Shown here piece by piece: positions 1 to 9,359 of a stretch of 64,000 bases of DNA; the stretch's first letter is position 1; every line of letters starts with the position of its first letter. The DNA is from Neorhizobium alkalisoli (GTDB lineage: Bacteria; Pseudomonadota; Alphaproteobacteria; Rhizobiales; Rhizobiaceae): positions 1 to 64,000 of the forward strand of contig NZ_PVBN01000008.1 of NCBI RefSeq assembly GCF_002968635.1. Direction: 5' to 3'. The notes below the pieces were generated by a model. The model was not told the DNA's origin, ran no database searches, and saw only the letters and a program-made list of their open reading frames with translations. The translations under genes and the position numbers were made by a program.

Positions 1-76
1 CCGAACGGCAGTTCTCACCGGCCACAACCGCCGCCACAACACGCTCGCGAAGATCATTCGAAAGAGCTCGTGTCAT
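1..76 (-). CDS. IS630-family transposase, N-terminal 25 residues (partial)
   Basis: ATG at 76 opens MTRALSNDLRERVVAAVVAG followed by ENCRS, then the window ends. This is the typical beginning of rhizobial IS630-family transposases: the SxDLRERVVxAV helix starts the N-terminal helix-turn-helix that binds the inverted repeats. The catalytic DDE domain would lie outside the window, so intactness cannot be judged. It reads away from aat, with about 90 bp between its start and the IS end. Confidence 0.72.
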   Translation of the reverse strand, partial: MTRALSNDLRERVVAAVVAGENCRS

Positions 77-168
77 CAGATGCTGGCCTCCGCCCAGCCA
101 GCACCTTGAATCACAAAACCGGCCCACAGGGAATCCCATCAGATTCAGTCAAGCGATGAAACGCTCTA
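1..168 (-). mobile_element. IS630-family insertion sequence, one end only (truncated by window edge)
   Basis: Read on the minus strand, a terminal sequence starting GAGCGTTTCATCGCTTGACT at 166 runs into a short leader and then a transposase start at 76. The outer boundary is a CTAG (166-169). IS630/Tc1-mariner elements insert at and duplicate TA, so TA at 167-168 is the probable target duplication. The other end lies outside the window, so a matching inverted repeat cannot be checked. The element ends 4 bp beyond the aat stop codon. The family call rests on the N-terminal transposase residues and the terminus. Confidence 0.75.
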
Positions 169-172
169 GGCG

Positions 173-790
173 TCAAAACTCCCTGTGCGGCAGATCGACC
201 GCCTTCCTTAGAAGCTTGAGGTATTCATCCTTGGGAATATCGATTGTGCCGAAAGTCTTCAGGTGTTCGGTGGTGAATTGCGTGTCGAGCAGGGTGAAGC
301 CATTTGCCCTTAATCGTTCGACCAGATGGACCAGGCAGATCTTCGAGGCGTTGGTGCGCCGGGAAAACATGCTTTCCCCGAAAAAAGCTGAGCCGAGCGA
401 TACGCCGTAGAGGCCGCCTACCAGTTCGTCGCCCTCCCACGCCTCGACGCTGTGCGCATGCCCCATTCGATGCAACTCGCTATAGAGCTTGCGAATGGTG
501 GAGTTGATCCAGGTGCTTGGCCGATCTCCGGCCGGTTCGGCACAGCAGGCGATCACCCGTTCGAAGGCCGTATCGAAGCGAATATCGAACGGCTTTTTTC
601 GGACCGCCTTGGCAAGGCTTTTCGAGACATGAAAACCGTCAAGCGGCAGGACGCCGCGCATTTCCGGTTCGACCCAGAAGATTTCCGGGTCTTCGGAGGA
701 CTCGGCCATTGGGAAGAGGCCGATGGAATAGGCGCGCAGCAGTATGTCCGGAGTGATTGCCGGGTAATATTTGCCGCGCCGCCCTGCCAT
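173..790 (-). CDS. aat: Leucyl/phenylalanyl-tRNA--protein transferase
   Basis: A cytoplasmic N-end-rule enzyme that transfers Leu or Phe from aminoacyl-tRNA to proteins with N-terminal Arg or Lys, marking them for ClpS/ClpAP. It has 205 residues, a normal rhizobial length. Family motifs seen are [10 protein letters not shown] near the N-terminus, [13 protein letters not shown] (usually FWWSPxPR), [19 protein letters not shown] in the acyl-transferase core, and [11 protein letters not shown] near the C-terminus. The start lies 12 bp after the accC stop, so it is probably the last gene of an accB-accC-aat operon. An IS630-type element sits 4 bp past its TGA stop, leaving the coding sequence intact but replacing its downstream region. 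Confidence 0.96.
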   Translation of the reverse strand: MAGRRGKYYPAITPDILLRAYSIGLFPMAESSEDPEIFWVEPEMRGVLPLDGFHVSKSLAKAVRKKPFDIRFDTAFERVIACCAEPAGDRPSTWINSTIRKLYSELHRMGHAHSVEAWEGDELVGGLYGVSLGSAFFGESMFSRRTNASKICLVHLVERLRANGFTLLDTQFTTEHLKTFGTIDIPKDEYLKLLRKAVDLPHREF

Positions 791-802
791 TCAGGTCTTT
801 CT

Positions 803-2149
803 CTAGTGCGCTTTGTCTCCGGCCAGATAGTTCTCCAGCCAGTGAATGTCGTAATCGCCGTTGGCTATATCCGGGTTGGACACGAGGTCCTGGAACAACG
901 GCAGGGTTGTCTTGATACCGTCGACGACAAATTCGTCCAGAACGCGGCGCAGACGCATCATGCATTCGACGCGGGTGCGGCCGTGCACGATGAGCTTGCC
1001 GATCAGGCTGTCGTAATAAGGCGGGATACGGTAGCCCGCATAGGCGCCCGAATCGACTCGCACACCGAGGCCGCCGGGAGCGTGGAAATGGGTAATCGTT
1101 CCTGGCGAAGGCACGAAGGTGCGTGGGTCTTCGGCGTTGATGCGGCATTCGATGGCATGGCCGGAGAAGACGATGTCTTCCTGCTTCACCGATAGCCCGC
1201 CGCCCGATGCCACACGAATCTGTTCATGCACGAGATCGATGCCGGTGATTGCCTCGGTAATCGGGTGCTCCACCTGCAGGCGGGTGTTCATTTCGATGAA
1301 ATAGAACTCGCCGTTTTCATAGAGGAACTCGATGGTGCCGGCGCCGCGGTACTTCAGTTTTTTCATCGCATCGGCGCAAACTTGGCCGATCTTCATCCGC
1401 TGCTCCACATTGAGGGCAGGCGAGTTGGCCTCTTCCCAGACCTTCTGGTGACGGCGCTGCAGCGAGCAATCCCGCTCCCCCAGATGGATCGCGTTGCCTT
1501 CGCCGTCGCCGACCACCTGGATCTCGATATGACGAGGCTTGCCGAGATATTTCTCCATATAGACGGCGTCATTGCCGAAAGCGGCCAAAGCTTCGGAACG
1601 CGCCGTGGAAACGGCTTCTTCGAGATCCGCTTCCGTCCTGGCGACCTTCATGCCGCGACCGCCGCCGCCGGCGGTTGCCTTGATAAGCACGGGAAAACCG
1701 ATCTTACGGGCGATTTCCAGCGCATTTTCCGGCTTGACCTCGCCATCCGAACCCGGAACGACAGGAATGCCGAGTTCCTGGGCGGTCAGCTTGGCGGTGA
1801 TCTTGTCACCCATGATGCGGATGTGCTCGGCGGTCGGACCGATGAAGGTGATGCCGTGCGCGTCGAGGATATCGGCGAACTTGGCGTTTTCCGAGAGAAA
1901 ACCGTAGCCCGGATGAACGGCGTCGGCGCCGGTGATCTCGCAGGCCGCGACGATCTGATGGATGTTCAGATAGCTCTCTCGCGACGGCGGGGGGCCGATG
2001 CAGACGCTTTCGTCGGCAAGCCGCACGTGCATGGCGTCGGCGTCTGCGGTGGAATGGACCGCGACGGTGGCGATGCCCAGTTCCTTACAGGCGCGAAGCA
2101 CACGAAGTGCAATCTCACCGCGGTTGGCTATGAGGATCTTGGAAATCAT
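803..2149 (-). CDS. accC: Biotin carboxylase subunit of acetyl-CoA carboxylase
   Basis: Carboxylates the biotin carried by AccB using ATP and bicarbonate, the first half-reaction of malonyl-CoA synthesis. It has 448 residues, as in other AccC proteins. An N-terminal Rossmann-like region is followed by an ATP-grasp domain with the glycine-rich loop [13 protein letters not shown] at about 157-169, [16 protein letters not shown] at about 225-240 (catalytic Lys near 236), and [14 protein letters not shown] at about 286-299, which holds the metal- and bicarbonate-binding residues. It starts 10 bp after the accB stop and precedes aat by 12 bp. AccA and AccD are not in the window. Confidence 0.98.
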   Translation of the reverse strand: MISKILIANRGEIALRVLRACKELGIATVAVHSTADADAMHVRLADESVCIGPPPSRESYLNIHQIVAACEITGADAVHPGYGFLSENAKFADILDAHGITFIGPTAEHIRIMGDKITAKLTAQELGIPVVPGSDGEVKPENALEIARKIGFPVLIKATAGGGGRGMKVARTEADLEEAVSTARSEALAAFGNDAVYMEKYLGKPRHIEIQVVGDGEGNAIHLGERDCSLQRRHQKVWEEANSPALNVEQRMKIGQVCADAMKKLKYRGAGTIEFLYENGEFYFIEMNTRLQVEHPITEAITGIDLVHEQIRVASGGGLSVKQEDIVFSGHAIECRINAEDPRTFVPSPGTITHFHAPGGLGVRVDSGAYAGYRIPPYYDSLIGKLIVHGRTRVECMMRLRRVLDEFVVDGIKTTLPLFQDLVSNPDIANGDYDIHWLENYLAGDKAH

Positions 2150-2159
2150 GGATCCGGCC

Positions 2160-2621
2160 TTACTCGATTACGACGAGCGGTTGACCGTATTCCACGGGCT
2201 GCGAGTCGTTGACCAGGATCTCCGTGATCTTGCCGGAACGCGGCGATGGAATCTGGTTCATCGTCTTCATGGCCTCGATGATGAGCAGCGTCTGGCCTTC
2301 CTTGATGGAAGCGCCCACTTCGATGAAGGGGCGGGCGCCTGGGGCGGCAGCGAGATAGACAGTACCCACCATCGGCGCCGTCACGGCGTTCTTGTTGTCC
2401 TGTGGTGCGGGAACTGCAGCGACCGGCGCGGCGGCAGCCGAAGGAGCAAACGCCGGAGCGGCAGCAATCGGCGCCTGAACATACTGCGTCGTGCCGGCGC
2501 GGGATACCCGGATGCGCAGGTCGTCCTGCTCGACTTCGATCTCGGTGAGGTCGGTCTCGTTGAGGATGTTCGCGAGGTCGCGGATCAATCCTTTGTCGAT
2601 CCCATTCTTCTTCTCAGACAT
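2160..2621 (-). CDS. accB: Biotin carboxyl carrier protein of acetyl-CoA carboxylase
   Basis: Carries the biotin that shuttles CO2 from AccC to the carboxyltransferase. It has 153 residues: a short helical N-terminal region, an Ala/Pro-rich flexible linker at about 48-76, and a C-terminal lipoyl/biotinyl domain. The biotinylation motif is EAMKTMN with Lys119; the usual EAMKMMN has Met where this has Thr. It is first in the accB-accC-aat run. Its start is 28 bp from the upstream aroQ stop, so aroQ and accB may be co-transcribed. Confidence 0.97.
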   Translation of the reverse strand: MSEKKNGIDKGLIRDLANILNETDLTEIEVEQDDLRIRVSRAGTTQYVQAPIAAAPAFAPSAAAAPVAAVPAPQDNKNAVTAPMVGTVYLAAAPGARPFIEVGASIKEGQTLLIIEAMKTMNQIPSPRSGKITEILVNDSQPVEYGQPLVVIE

Positions 2622-2649
2622 GGCAAACCCTATTGTTCTGTTTATCTTG

Positions 2650-3087
2650 TCAGGCGGTAATGGATTTCAAGGCGTGAAGCGCAAGAATGTAGCTTGCGGT
2701 ACCAAAGCCGCAGATCACGCCTTTTACAGCCGGTGCGATCATCGAATGGTGACGGAATTCTTCCCGTGCATGGACATTCGAAATATGAAGTTCCACCACT
2801 GGAACGGAAATGGCCTTGATTGCATCATGCAACGCAATCGAAGTGTGGGTATAGGCGCCAGCGTTGATCGCGACGCCCACGGCCTTCTCGCCGGCCTCAT
2901 GAATCCAGTCGATGAGAACGCCTTCATGATTGCTCTGGCGGAAATCGACGTCGAAGCCTAATTCCCGACCAGCAGCGATGCAGTCGTTTTCAATGTCCGT
3001 GAGTGTCTTGCCGCCGTAGATGCCGGGCTCGCGCTTTCCCAGCATGTTGAGGTTGGGGCCGTTGAGGACGAAGACCGTCTTGCTCAT
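2650..3087 (-). CDS. aroQ: Type II 3-dehydroquinate dehydratase
   Basis: Catalyses 3-dehydroquinate to 3-dehydroshikimate in the shikimate pathway, as a dodecamer in the cytoplasm. At 145 residues it has the usual type II length. Signature residues are visible: LNGPNLNMLGKREPGIYG with Arg19 and catalytic Tyr24, NAGAYTHTSIAL with Asn75, and VVELHISNVHAREEFRHHS with catalytic His101 and Arg108. It lies upstream of accB in the same orientation, an arrangement found in many proteobacteria. Confidence 0.97.
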   Translation of the reverse strand: MSKTVFVLNGPNLNMLGKREPGIYGGKTLTDIENDCIAAGRELGFDVDFRQSNHEGVLIDWIHEAGEKAVGVAINAGAYTHTSIALHDAIKAISVPVVELHISNVHAREEFRHHSMIAPAVKGVICGFGTASYILALHALKSITA

Positions 3088-3148
3088 CAGTGATCTGTTG
3101 TTCCATCCATAAATTCAGGGCCACCTATAGACCGGAGAGCCCGCAAGG

Positions 3149-3178
3149 AAAAGCCCCCGCCACGCTGAAAGCCGGGGC
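3149..3178 (-). terminator. Weak terminator-like hairpin after the DsbA-like gene
   Basis: On the minus strand GCCCCG and CGGGGGC flank a loop of about 13 nt, and a TTTT run follows. Pairing needs a bulged base, so termination between the DsbA-like gene and aroQ is possible but uncertain. Confidence 0.4.
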
Positions 3179-3218
3179 GTCCACTGTGATGGAAGATTTG
3201 ATGAGCAATAGCGGGCGG

Positions 3219-3980
3219 TCAGCAGGTCGCCTTGCCGCAGGCGCGGACGTTGGCGACCTTTTCCTCGATCGTTTCGGAGCCGACGGCGCCGAAGACCGCC
3301 TCGTCGCCGAGGATATAGGTCGGCGTGCCGGTAATGCCGATGCTGTTGGCGAGCTGATAGGCCTGCCGGACGATATCGTCGTTCGGTTTCTCGGTCATGG
3401 ACTTGCGGATTGCCGCCTCGTTCAGTCCGAGGGACGTGGCGACTGCAACTGCCGTGGCCTCCGACGCGTGCTCTTCGCTGCCAAGCAGCGTGCGATGGAA
3501 CTGGGCATATTTCTCCGGTGCGAGAAGACGCACCGCATTGGCCACACGATGCGCGGCCAGTGAATCCGGTCCGAGGATCGGGAATTCCTTCAGGATGAAG
3601 CGGATGTTCTTATCCTTGGCAAGAATGTCCTCCATATCGCTGAGTGCACGCTTGCAGTAGCCGCAATTGTAATCGAAGAACTCCACGACCGTGACGTCGC
3701 CCTTCGGATTGCCGAGCGTGATGTCCGTCGGGGAGGAGAATATCTGCTGGCGGTTGTCGGCGATGCCCTTCATCGACTGCTCGACGCGCTTCGACTGCTG
3801 TTTGGCTTCCAGCGCGTTCTGCGCTTCGATGAGAACCTCGGGGTTCTCGATCAGGTATTGGCGGATGAAAGCGCCCATCTCCTTCTTCTGCTGTTCATCC
3901 AGTGCGACGGCCGGAGCGGCAGAAAAAAGTGCCAATGCCAGCATCGAGCCGGTGATGAGCGTTTTAAAGGGGTAGCGCAT
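3219..3980 (-). CDS. DsbA-family periplasmic thiol:disulfide oxidoreductase (ScsC-like)
   Basis: A thioredoxin-fold protein expected to oxidise or isomerise disulfides in periplasmic proteins. From the chosen start it has 253 residues. A signal peptide (KTLITGSMLALALFSAAPAVA, residues 6-26) is followed by a helical segment at 28-75, rich in Gln, Glu and Lys, that resembles the ScsC oligomerisation domain. The DsbA domain has the active site C106-G-Y-C109 and the cis-Pro loop GITGTPTYILG. Two more cysteines sit at the C-terminus (RACGKATC). I chose the ATG at 3980 because GAGG lies about 6 nt upstream; an in-frame ATG at 3992 is possible. It is separated from rne by a strong terminator. Confidence 0.9.
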   Translation of the reverse strand: MRYPFKTLITGSMLALALFSAAPAVALDEQQKKEMGAFIRQYLIENPEVLIEAQNALEAKQQSKRVEQSMKGIADNRQQIFSSPTDITLGNPKGDVTVVEFFDYNCGYCKRALSDMEDILAKDKNIRFILKEFPILGPDSLAAHRVANAVRLLAPEKYAQFHRTLLGSEEHASEATAVAVATSLGLNEAAIRKSMTEKPNDDIVRQAYQLANSIGITGTPTYILGDEAVFGAVGSETIEEKVANVRACGKATC

Positions 3981-4230
3981 CCATATCCTCATCGGGTCGG
4001 GCACAAGCGAAGCCGGTGCACCATTGTTTCGGTTTGCGCCAAAAATAAGCCACGCGCTCTTTCCAAAAAACTGCAAAATCGCATCTTCGTGGTGTTGGCG
4101 CATCACAACTGCGTATGAACGCGCTCCCTAATCCGAGAAAATGGATTCTCTTTCAAGAAGGTAGCGAACTTTTCGGAATCGATCCCTTATCCGGTTGATT
4201 CAGTTTCTCATCCGCAGGCCCGAGCGCGGG

Positions 4231-4261
4231 CAAAATAAAACGGCCGCGTTTGGCGCGGCCG
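4231..4261 (-). terminator. Rho-independent terminator of rne
   Basis: A perfect 8-bp stem (4241-4248 with 4254-4261, CGGCCGCG/CGCGGCCG) and 5-nt loop is followed on the minus strand by TTTTATTTT, 28 bp after the rne stop. Confidence 0.9.
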
Positions 4262-4288
4262 TCGTCTTCAAAAGTAGCCCCTTGCGGA

Positions 4289-7237
4289 TCAGAAGAAACC
4301 GCGGCGCTGCCACCAGCCGGCCTTCTTCGGCTTTGCTGCGTCGCCATCAATTTCCTGGGGGGCGACCGGATCCGAACTCTTCACAACGGCCTCGGACGAG
4401 GACGAGATGTTGGAGGCACGATTGGCGCGCACCGGTTTTGCCTCCTCGGCATCCGCTTGCTCCAACTCGTCAGGGCTGATTTCCCGCACGGCTGTTTCTA
4501 CGGGGGCCTGCGGCTCCTCGCCAAGCGCTGCTTCGACCTGTTCCACCACGGTCTCGATCGGCGGCGATACTTCATCGCCAGCCGGAGCTTCCACCGCGGC
4601 TGCCTTTCCACGACGCGACCGCCGTGGCTTTGCAGTGGTCTCGACAGGCGGCGCCACTTCCGGTTCGGCGGCGACGGTTACTGCCTCGGCGGGGGCCGCC
4701 TCGGAGACTTCGACGGCAGCTGCCGCTTCGTCACTTTCAGCCTCATCCGTCTCGCCGGCGTCGTCGGCGCTCAGTTCACCGCCCTCGTCGCCATTGCGAT
4801 TGCGGCGTCCACCGCGCTTGCCGCGGCGGCGGCGCTTGCGGCGGTTGCTCTCATCGGTGTCGCCGCCGGCATCGGCCTCGGGGGCTTCCGCAGCTTCGGA
4901 GACTTCCGTGGCGTCGTCTTCGCCTTCGTCGCCATCCTCGTCATCACCGGTGACATTCTCGCTGCCGCCCTGTGCTGCCTGGGCATCCGTACCGCGTTCG
5001 CCATTGCGGTTGCGACGACGACGACGGCGCTTGCGCTTGCGGCCATTCTGGTCGTCGCCTTGCGCGGCACGCTCGGCGCCGGCAGCAGGCGGTTGCGACG
5101 CGATGATCTCTTCTTCTTCGTCCTCGTCTGCTTCGATGATGACGTCGTCATCGTCCTCTTCGACGGGGATGGCAGCGAACTGCATCAGGCTTTCGATCTT
5201 GACCGGGTTCTCGACGGGCTCGCCGCGGTCGATCGCGAAATGGTTCGAACCGATGCTGACATCCGATTCGATGAAGATCGAGACGCCGAAGCGGTTCTCG
5301 TAATCGACGACGGTGCCGCGCTTGTGGTTCAGGAGGTAGAGCGCGATGTCCGGTGTGGTGCGGACGTTGATGTCATGCGTGGTGTTCTTGAGGAGATATT
5401 CCTCGATACCGCGCAGCACATGCAGGGCGACCGACGACTGCGAGCGCACATGGCCTGTGCCGCCGCAATGCGAGCAGATCTGGGTCGTCGATTCCAGCAC
5501 CGAGGCGCGGATGCGCTGGCGCGACATTTCGAGCAGTCCGAAATGCGAAATGCGGCCGACCTGGATGCGGGCGCGGTCGTTCTTCAGGCAATCCTTGAGC
5601 TTCTTCTCGACGGCGCGGTTGTTGCGCTTTTCTTCCATGTCGATGAAGTCGATGACGATCAGGCCGGCCAAGTCGCGCAGTCGCAGTTGACGAGCGACTT
5701 CTTCCGCTGCTTCCAGGTTGGTCTGGAGCGCGGTTTCTTCGATCGAGTGTTCGCGGGTCGAACGGCCGGAGTTGACGTCGATGGCGACCAGCGCTTCCGT
5801 CTGGTTCATGATCAGGTAGCCGCCGGACTTCAGCGTCACCTGCGGCTGCAGCATGCGGTCGAGCTGCGCCTCGATGCCTGAACGGGCGAAGATCGGATGC
5901 AGGTCGCGATAGGGCTGGACCACCTTGGCGTGGCTCGGCATCAGCATCTTCATGAAGTCTTTCGCTTCACGATAGCCTTCTTCGCCGGACACGATGATCT
6001 CGGAAATGTCCTTGTTGTAGAGGTCGCGGATCGAGCGCTTGATCAGCGAACCTTCCTCATAGACGAGGCAGGGCGCGGTCGAGTTCAGCGTCAGCGTCCG
6101 GACGTTTTCCCACAGGCGCATCAGGTATTCGAAATCGCGCTTGACCTCGACGCGGGTGCGGTTGGCACCGGCGGTGCGCAGGATCACGCCCATGCCCTGC
6201 GGCACGTCGAGTTCGCGGGCGATTTCCTTCAGGCGCTTGCGGTCCTGCGGCTGTGTGATCTTGCGGGAAATGCCGCCGCCGCGCGCGGTGTTCGGCATCA
6301 GCACCGAGTAACGGCCGGCAAGTGAAAGATAGGTGGTGAGAGCCGCGCCCTTGTTGCCGCGCTCTTCCTTGGCGACCTGGACGAGCAGGATCTGGCGGCG
6401 CTTGATCACTTCCTGGATGCGGTACTGCTTGCGCGGCTTGCGGACGATCCGGTCCGGCACTTCTTCCATGGCGTCTTCGGCGCCGACCGATTCGATAACT
6501 TCCTTTTCGCCGTGATCATCGTCATCGTCGTCGTCATCCACATCGTCGCGACCGCGACGGATGTCGACATCTTCCGAGATCGAATCGGTATCGACCATCG
6601 CGGCCATTTCGCCAGGCGTGGAGCCTTCGTCGTCGCCATGGGTTTCGCTAGAGGAGGGGGCGTTACCTTCGCTCGGAGCATCCTCGGCGGATGCGGGAGT
6701 TTCCTCTGCAGCGGCTTCGACCGGCTTCTTCCGGGAGCGGCTGCGCTTCGGCTTGGCTTTCGGTTTTTCGCTCTCTTGTTCTACTTCCGCCGCCGCTTCG
6801 TTCGGGCTGGCTTCGATCGCTTCGGATCCTGCTTCACTGACAGGTTCGGCTACCGGGGCCGGAGCGGAAGCAATGCCGATATCCGGCTGCTCCTGATGGG
6901 CGAGATCGGTCGCCGGATCCGCGGATTCGGCTTCCGCGATTTTGCGCTGATCTTCCGCTTCCTGCTGCATCAGGGCCTGACGGTCGGCAAGCGGGATCTG
7001 GTAATAATCCGGATGGATTTCCGCAAAGGCCAGGAAGCCGTGGCGATTGCCGCCATAGTCGACAAAGGCGGCCTGCAAGGAGGGTTCGACCCTCGTCACC
7101 TTCGCCAGATAGATATTGCCGCGTATCTGCTTCTTATGCTGCGATTCGAAATCGAATTCTTCGATCCGGTTGCCGCGAACGACGACTACGCGCGTCTCCT
7201 CTTCGTGAGACGCATCGATAAGCATTTTGTCTGCCAT
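4289..7237 (-). CDS. rne: Ribonuclease E
   Basis: Endoribonuclease that starts mRNA decay and processes rRNA and tRNA, and scaffolds the degradosome. It has 982 residues. The S1 RNA-binding domain begins at about 37-78 (RGNIYLAKVTRVEPSLQAAF) and resumes at about 270-330; between lies an acidic insertion of about 190 residues that includes a run of Asp at 233-241. The catalytic core has the metal-binding aspartates Asp487 (AIDVNSGRS) and Asp530 (VIDFIDM), and the zinc-link CSHC at 588-591. The C-terminal third is low-complexity, with Arg-rich blocks (for example RKRKRRRRRR) alternating with Glu/Ala, typical of the disordered degradosome scaffold, and ends KKAGWWQRRGFF. Long upstream leader; single gene. 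Confidence 0.97.
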   Translation of the reverse strand: MADKMLIDASHEEETRVVVVRGNRIEEFDFESQHKKQIRGNIYLAKVTRVEPSLQAAFVDYGGNRHGFLAFAEIHPDYYQIPLADRQALMQQEAEDQRKIAEAESADPATDLAHQEQPDIGIASAPAPVAEPVSEAGSEAIEASPNEAAAEVEQESEKPKAKPKRSRSRKKPVEAAAEETPASAEDAPSEGNAPSSSETHGDDEGSTPGEMAAMVDTDSISEDVDIRRGRDDVDDDDDDDDHGEKEVIESVGAEDAMEEVPDRIVRKPRKQYRIQEVIKRRQILLVQVAKEERGNKGAALTTYLSLAGRYSVLMPNTARGGGISRKITQPQDRKRLKEIARELDVPQGMGVILRTAGANRTRVEVKRDFEYLMRLWENVRTLTLNSTAPCLVYEEGSLIKRSIRDLYNKDISEIIVSGEEGYREAKDFMKMLMPSHAKVVQPYRDLHPIFARSGIEAQLDRMLQPQVTLKSGGYLIMNQTEALVAIDVNSGRSTREHSIEETALQTNLEAAEEVARQLRLRDLAGLIVIDFIDMEEKRNNRAVEKKLKDCLKNDRARIQVGRISHFGLLEMSRQRIRASVLESTTQICSHCGGTGHVRSQSSVALHVLRGIEEYLLKNTTHDINVRTTPDIALYLLNHKRGTVVDYENRFGVSIFIESDVSIGSNHFAIDRGEPVENPVKIESLMQFAAIPVEEDDDDVIIEADEDEEEEIIASQPPAAGAERAAQGDDQNGRKRKRRRRRRNRNGERGTDAQAAQGGSENVTGDDEDGDEGEDDATEVSEAAEAPEADAGGDTDESNRRKRRRRGKRGGRRNRNGDEGGELSADDAGETDEAESDEAAAAVEVSEAAPAEAVTVAAEPEVAPPVETTAKPRRSRRGKAAAVEAPAGDEVSPPIETVVEQVEAALGEEPQAPVETAVREISPDELEQADAEEAKPVRANRASNISSSSEAVVKSSDPVAPQEIDGDAAKPKKAGWWQRRGFF

Positions 7238-7864
7238 TGAAATTCTGCTCCTCGGCGCCGCCGGGAGAGTGCAGTAGAGCCTGCCGCGAGGACTGGGCCG
7301 TCATGCAGTACGGTCGTTGCGCCGGATAAATATGCTCCCGTTAGGCGCGGCTGTGACGGCAACCGGAAAGATGACAGGGCTCCTCGCTCCCTCAGTCTCT
7401 CCAGATTCTGAAAATTGTGCCGTGACATCAAAGACCAAACGAGAATGACGATACTATAGGCCTTCAGAGGCCCGATGAATGTGCTCCGTATGAGCGGTGG
7501 GTGGCATGCCACCCGGTACTGTTCCGGCCACCGCCGGATGGATCGAGTATCAGGACAAAGTGTAACGACGGCGGATGTCTGTCGGTCTTCGGCGCCAGTT
7601 TCCATTGTGGCTGGCGGCCTATCGGCAGACTATCCCGTCAACACTTTAACCCTCATTCGCGTTGTATGGTTTATCTGTCACAATAGCAAGGGAAAAGCCA
7701 AGTTTGCCATATTCTGGATGGAATTAGCGCCCTTATGAATGGCATGGAACGGGTGAATGATTCGCGTGCGCGGAAGGCCAAATGCCTTCCAAAGCGGGCG
7801 CTTGGCGGCGGATCTTCTAGGTAGGTGGCGGGTCTTTGATGCGGGTTTCGAGTTGAGGTCGGGT
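7238..7864. other. Divergent rne / amidase intergenic region
   Basis: About 630 bp with no supportable gene. It should contain the long 5' leader of rne (minus) and the promoter of the amidase gene (plus). A TATAGT on the minus strand near 7454-7459 could be a -10 element, but I see no convincing -35 partner. rne leaders in other bacteria mediate feedback by RNase E itself; whether this one does cannot be seen. An in-frame ATG at 7757 could extend the amidase but has a poor ribosome site. Confidence 0.45.
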
Positions 7865-9109
7865 GTGAAGGCTAGGGCGGTCGCCGCTTCCAGCGGTCGG
7901 CCGAAGCTGGCGTTGGCGCGAATCATTGCTGTATTGATCCTCCTGACGGGCGTCGCCGGCGCCGTGCCATCGCTGCCTGCGCATGCCTCGACACAGCCCC
8001 TTCTGGCGTTCAGCGCGCGGGTCGCAGGCGACGAGGCGCGCACCCGAATCGTGATCGATTTCGAAAAGAAGCCGGAATTTTCCGTCCATTATGTCGCTGC
8101 ACCCGAGCGGGTGGTCGTCGAGTTGCCCGCAACAGCTTTCGGCTTTCCCGCCGAGGATCTTTCCGCTCGCGGACTGTTCAGGGACATTCGGTACGGCACG
8201 ATGGACGAATCGAGCGCCCGCATCGTGCTGACGGCGAAGAAACCGGTCAAACTGGTGCTCGCCGAAACGCAGCTGAATGAAAATGGCACCTTTCGCCTGG
8301 TGCTGGATGCGGAGATGACCTCCAAGGAGATCTTCAGCGATCTCGTGAAGACGCAGGATTGGCAAATGCCGGTCGAACCCGCGCCGGACGCCTTGGCAAC
8401 GGGCGAACAGGATAATGTTTTCACAGTCGCAGTCGATGCCGGACACGGCGGCATCGATGCGGGTGCCACGGGCGCCGCGACCAAGACGTCGGAAAAGACG
8501 ATCACGCTCGCTTTCGCCAAGATGCTTTCCGAGCGGCTGAACAAGATCGCAGGGATCAAGGCTTTTCTGACCCGCGACGACGACACCTTCCTGTCCCTCT
8601 CCGAGCGCGTAACGCTCGCTCGCCAGGGCCATGCGGACCTCTTCGTTTCGCTGCATGCCGATACGCTGGCGCAGAAGGATATTCGCGGTGCGACCGTCTA
8701 TACCCTGTCCGACCGGGCTTCCGACCGTATGGCCGAAAATCTTGCAACCCGCGAAAACCTGTCGGACGAACTCGCGGGCTTCAGCATCCACAGCGGCCCG
8801 CCGGAAGTGGCCGACATTTTGCTCGACCTGGCGCGGCGCGAGACCCAGGCCTTTTCGGTTGCGCTCGCCTCGAATGTCGTCGAATCCTTCGAAGGTCAGA
8901 TCGGACTGATCAACAACCCGCATCGATATGCCGGTTTTCAGGTTTTGCGCGCCCCAGACATCCCCTCCGTCCTGCTAGAACTGGGCTTCCTTTCCAATGC
9001 GGAGGACGAGAAGCTGCTGCTCGATGAGACCTGGCGCACAAAGGTCATCGATCGCCTTGGCGAGGCGGTGCGACGCTATCGGGATCGGGCGCTGGCAAAC
9101 GGCGGTTGA
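7865..9109 (+). CDS. amiC: N-acetylmuramoyl-L-alanine amidase with AMIN domain (AmiC-type)
   Basis: Zinc amidase that cleaves the peptide stem from MurNAc, needed for daughter-cell separation. It starts at GTG 7865, where GAGG lies 6 nt upstream, giving 414 residues; an in-frame ATG at 7757 would add 36 with a weaker site. A signal-like segment (ARIIAVLILLTGVAGAVPSL, then PAHA) is followed by an AMIN domain that localises the enzyme in the periplasm, then an Amidase_3 domain. Zinc-binding motifs are VAVDAGHGGIDAGATG, a downstream Glu, and FVSLHADTL; VLLELGFLSN carries the catalytic Glu near the C-terminus. It is followed by the PBP1A gene, so two peptidoglycan enzymes are neighbours. Confidence 0.92.
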   Translation: MKARAVAASSGRPKLALARIIAVLILLTGVAGAVPSLPAHASTQPLLAFSARVAGDEARTRIVIDFEKKPEFSVHYVAAPERVVVELPATAFGFPAEDLSARGLFRDIRYGTMDESSARIVLTAKKPVKLVLAETQLNENGTFRLVLDAEMTSKEIFSDLVKTQDWQMPVEPAPDALATGEQDNVFTVAVDAGHGGIDAGATGAATKTSEKTITLAFAKMLSERLNKIAGIKAFLTRDDDTFLSLSERVTLARQGHADLFVSLHADTLAQKDIRGATVYTLSDRASDRMAENLATRENLSDELAGFSIHSGPPEVADILLDLARRETQAFSVALASNVVESFEGQIGLINNPHRYAGFQVLRAPDIPSVLLELGFLSNAEDEKLLLDETWRTKVIDRLGEAVRRYRDRALANGG

Positions 9110-9359
9110 GGCGTTCTTCCGTGGCCCGCATGCCACAGGCTTCGGGAATATCCGCAGAACCGGGCGGCCCGCTCCAAAACGGGTGTGAAAGCCCTATTTT
9201 ACTCACATTCCGGCGATTACTCAGTGGTTGTCAGATATAAATAATGACGGACGATTGATCCGCCTCCGCCTTGCGTTGCCGCAACCACCGTGCAAAACGC
9301 GTCAATTCATGCGATGGTGCGTCTCGTGCGCCGAATGAAAGCCGAACGGTAGCTTTGAT

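Noticed and set aside
4407-5881. Plus-strand frames opposite the 3' part of rne
   Set aside because: Low-complexity Arg/Ser/Leu repeats are the mirror of the Glu/Arg-rich RNase E tail.
7757-7864. Upstream ATG extending the amidase by 36 codons
   Set aside because: Poor ribosome site, and the added residues push the signal peptide far from the N-terminus. GTG 7865 has GAGG at good spacing. Not excluded.
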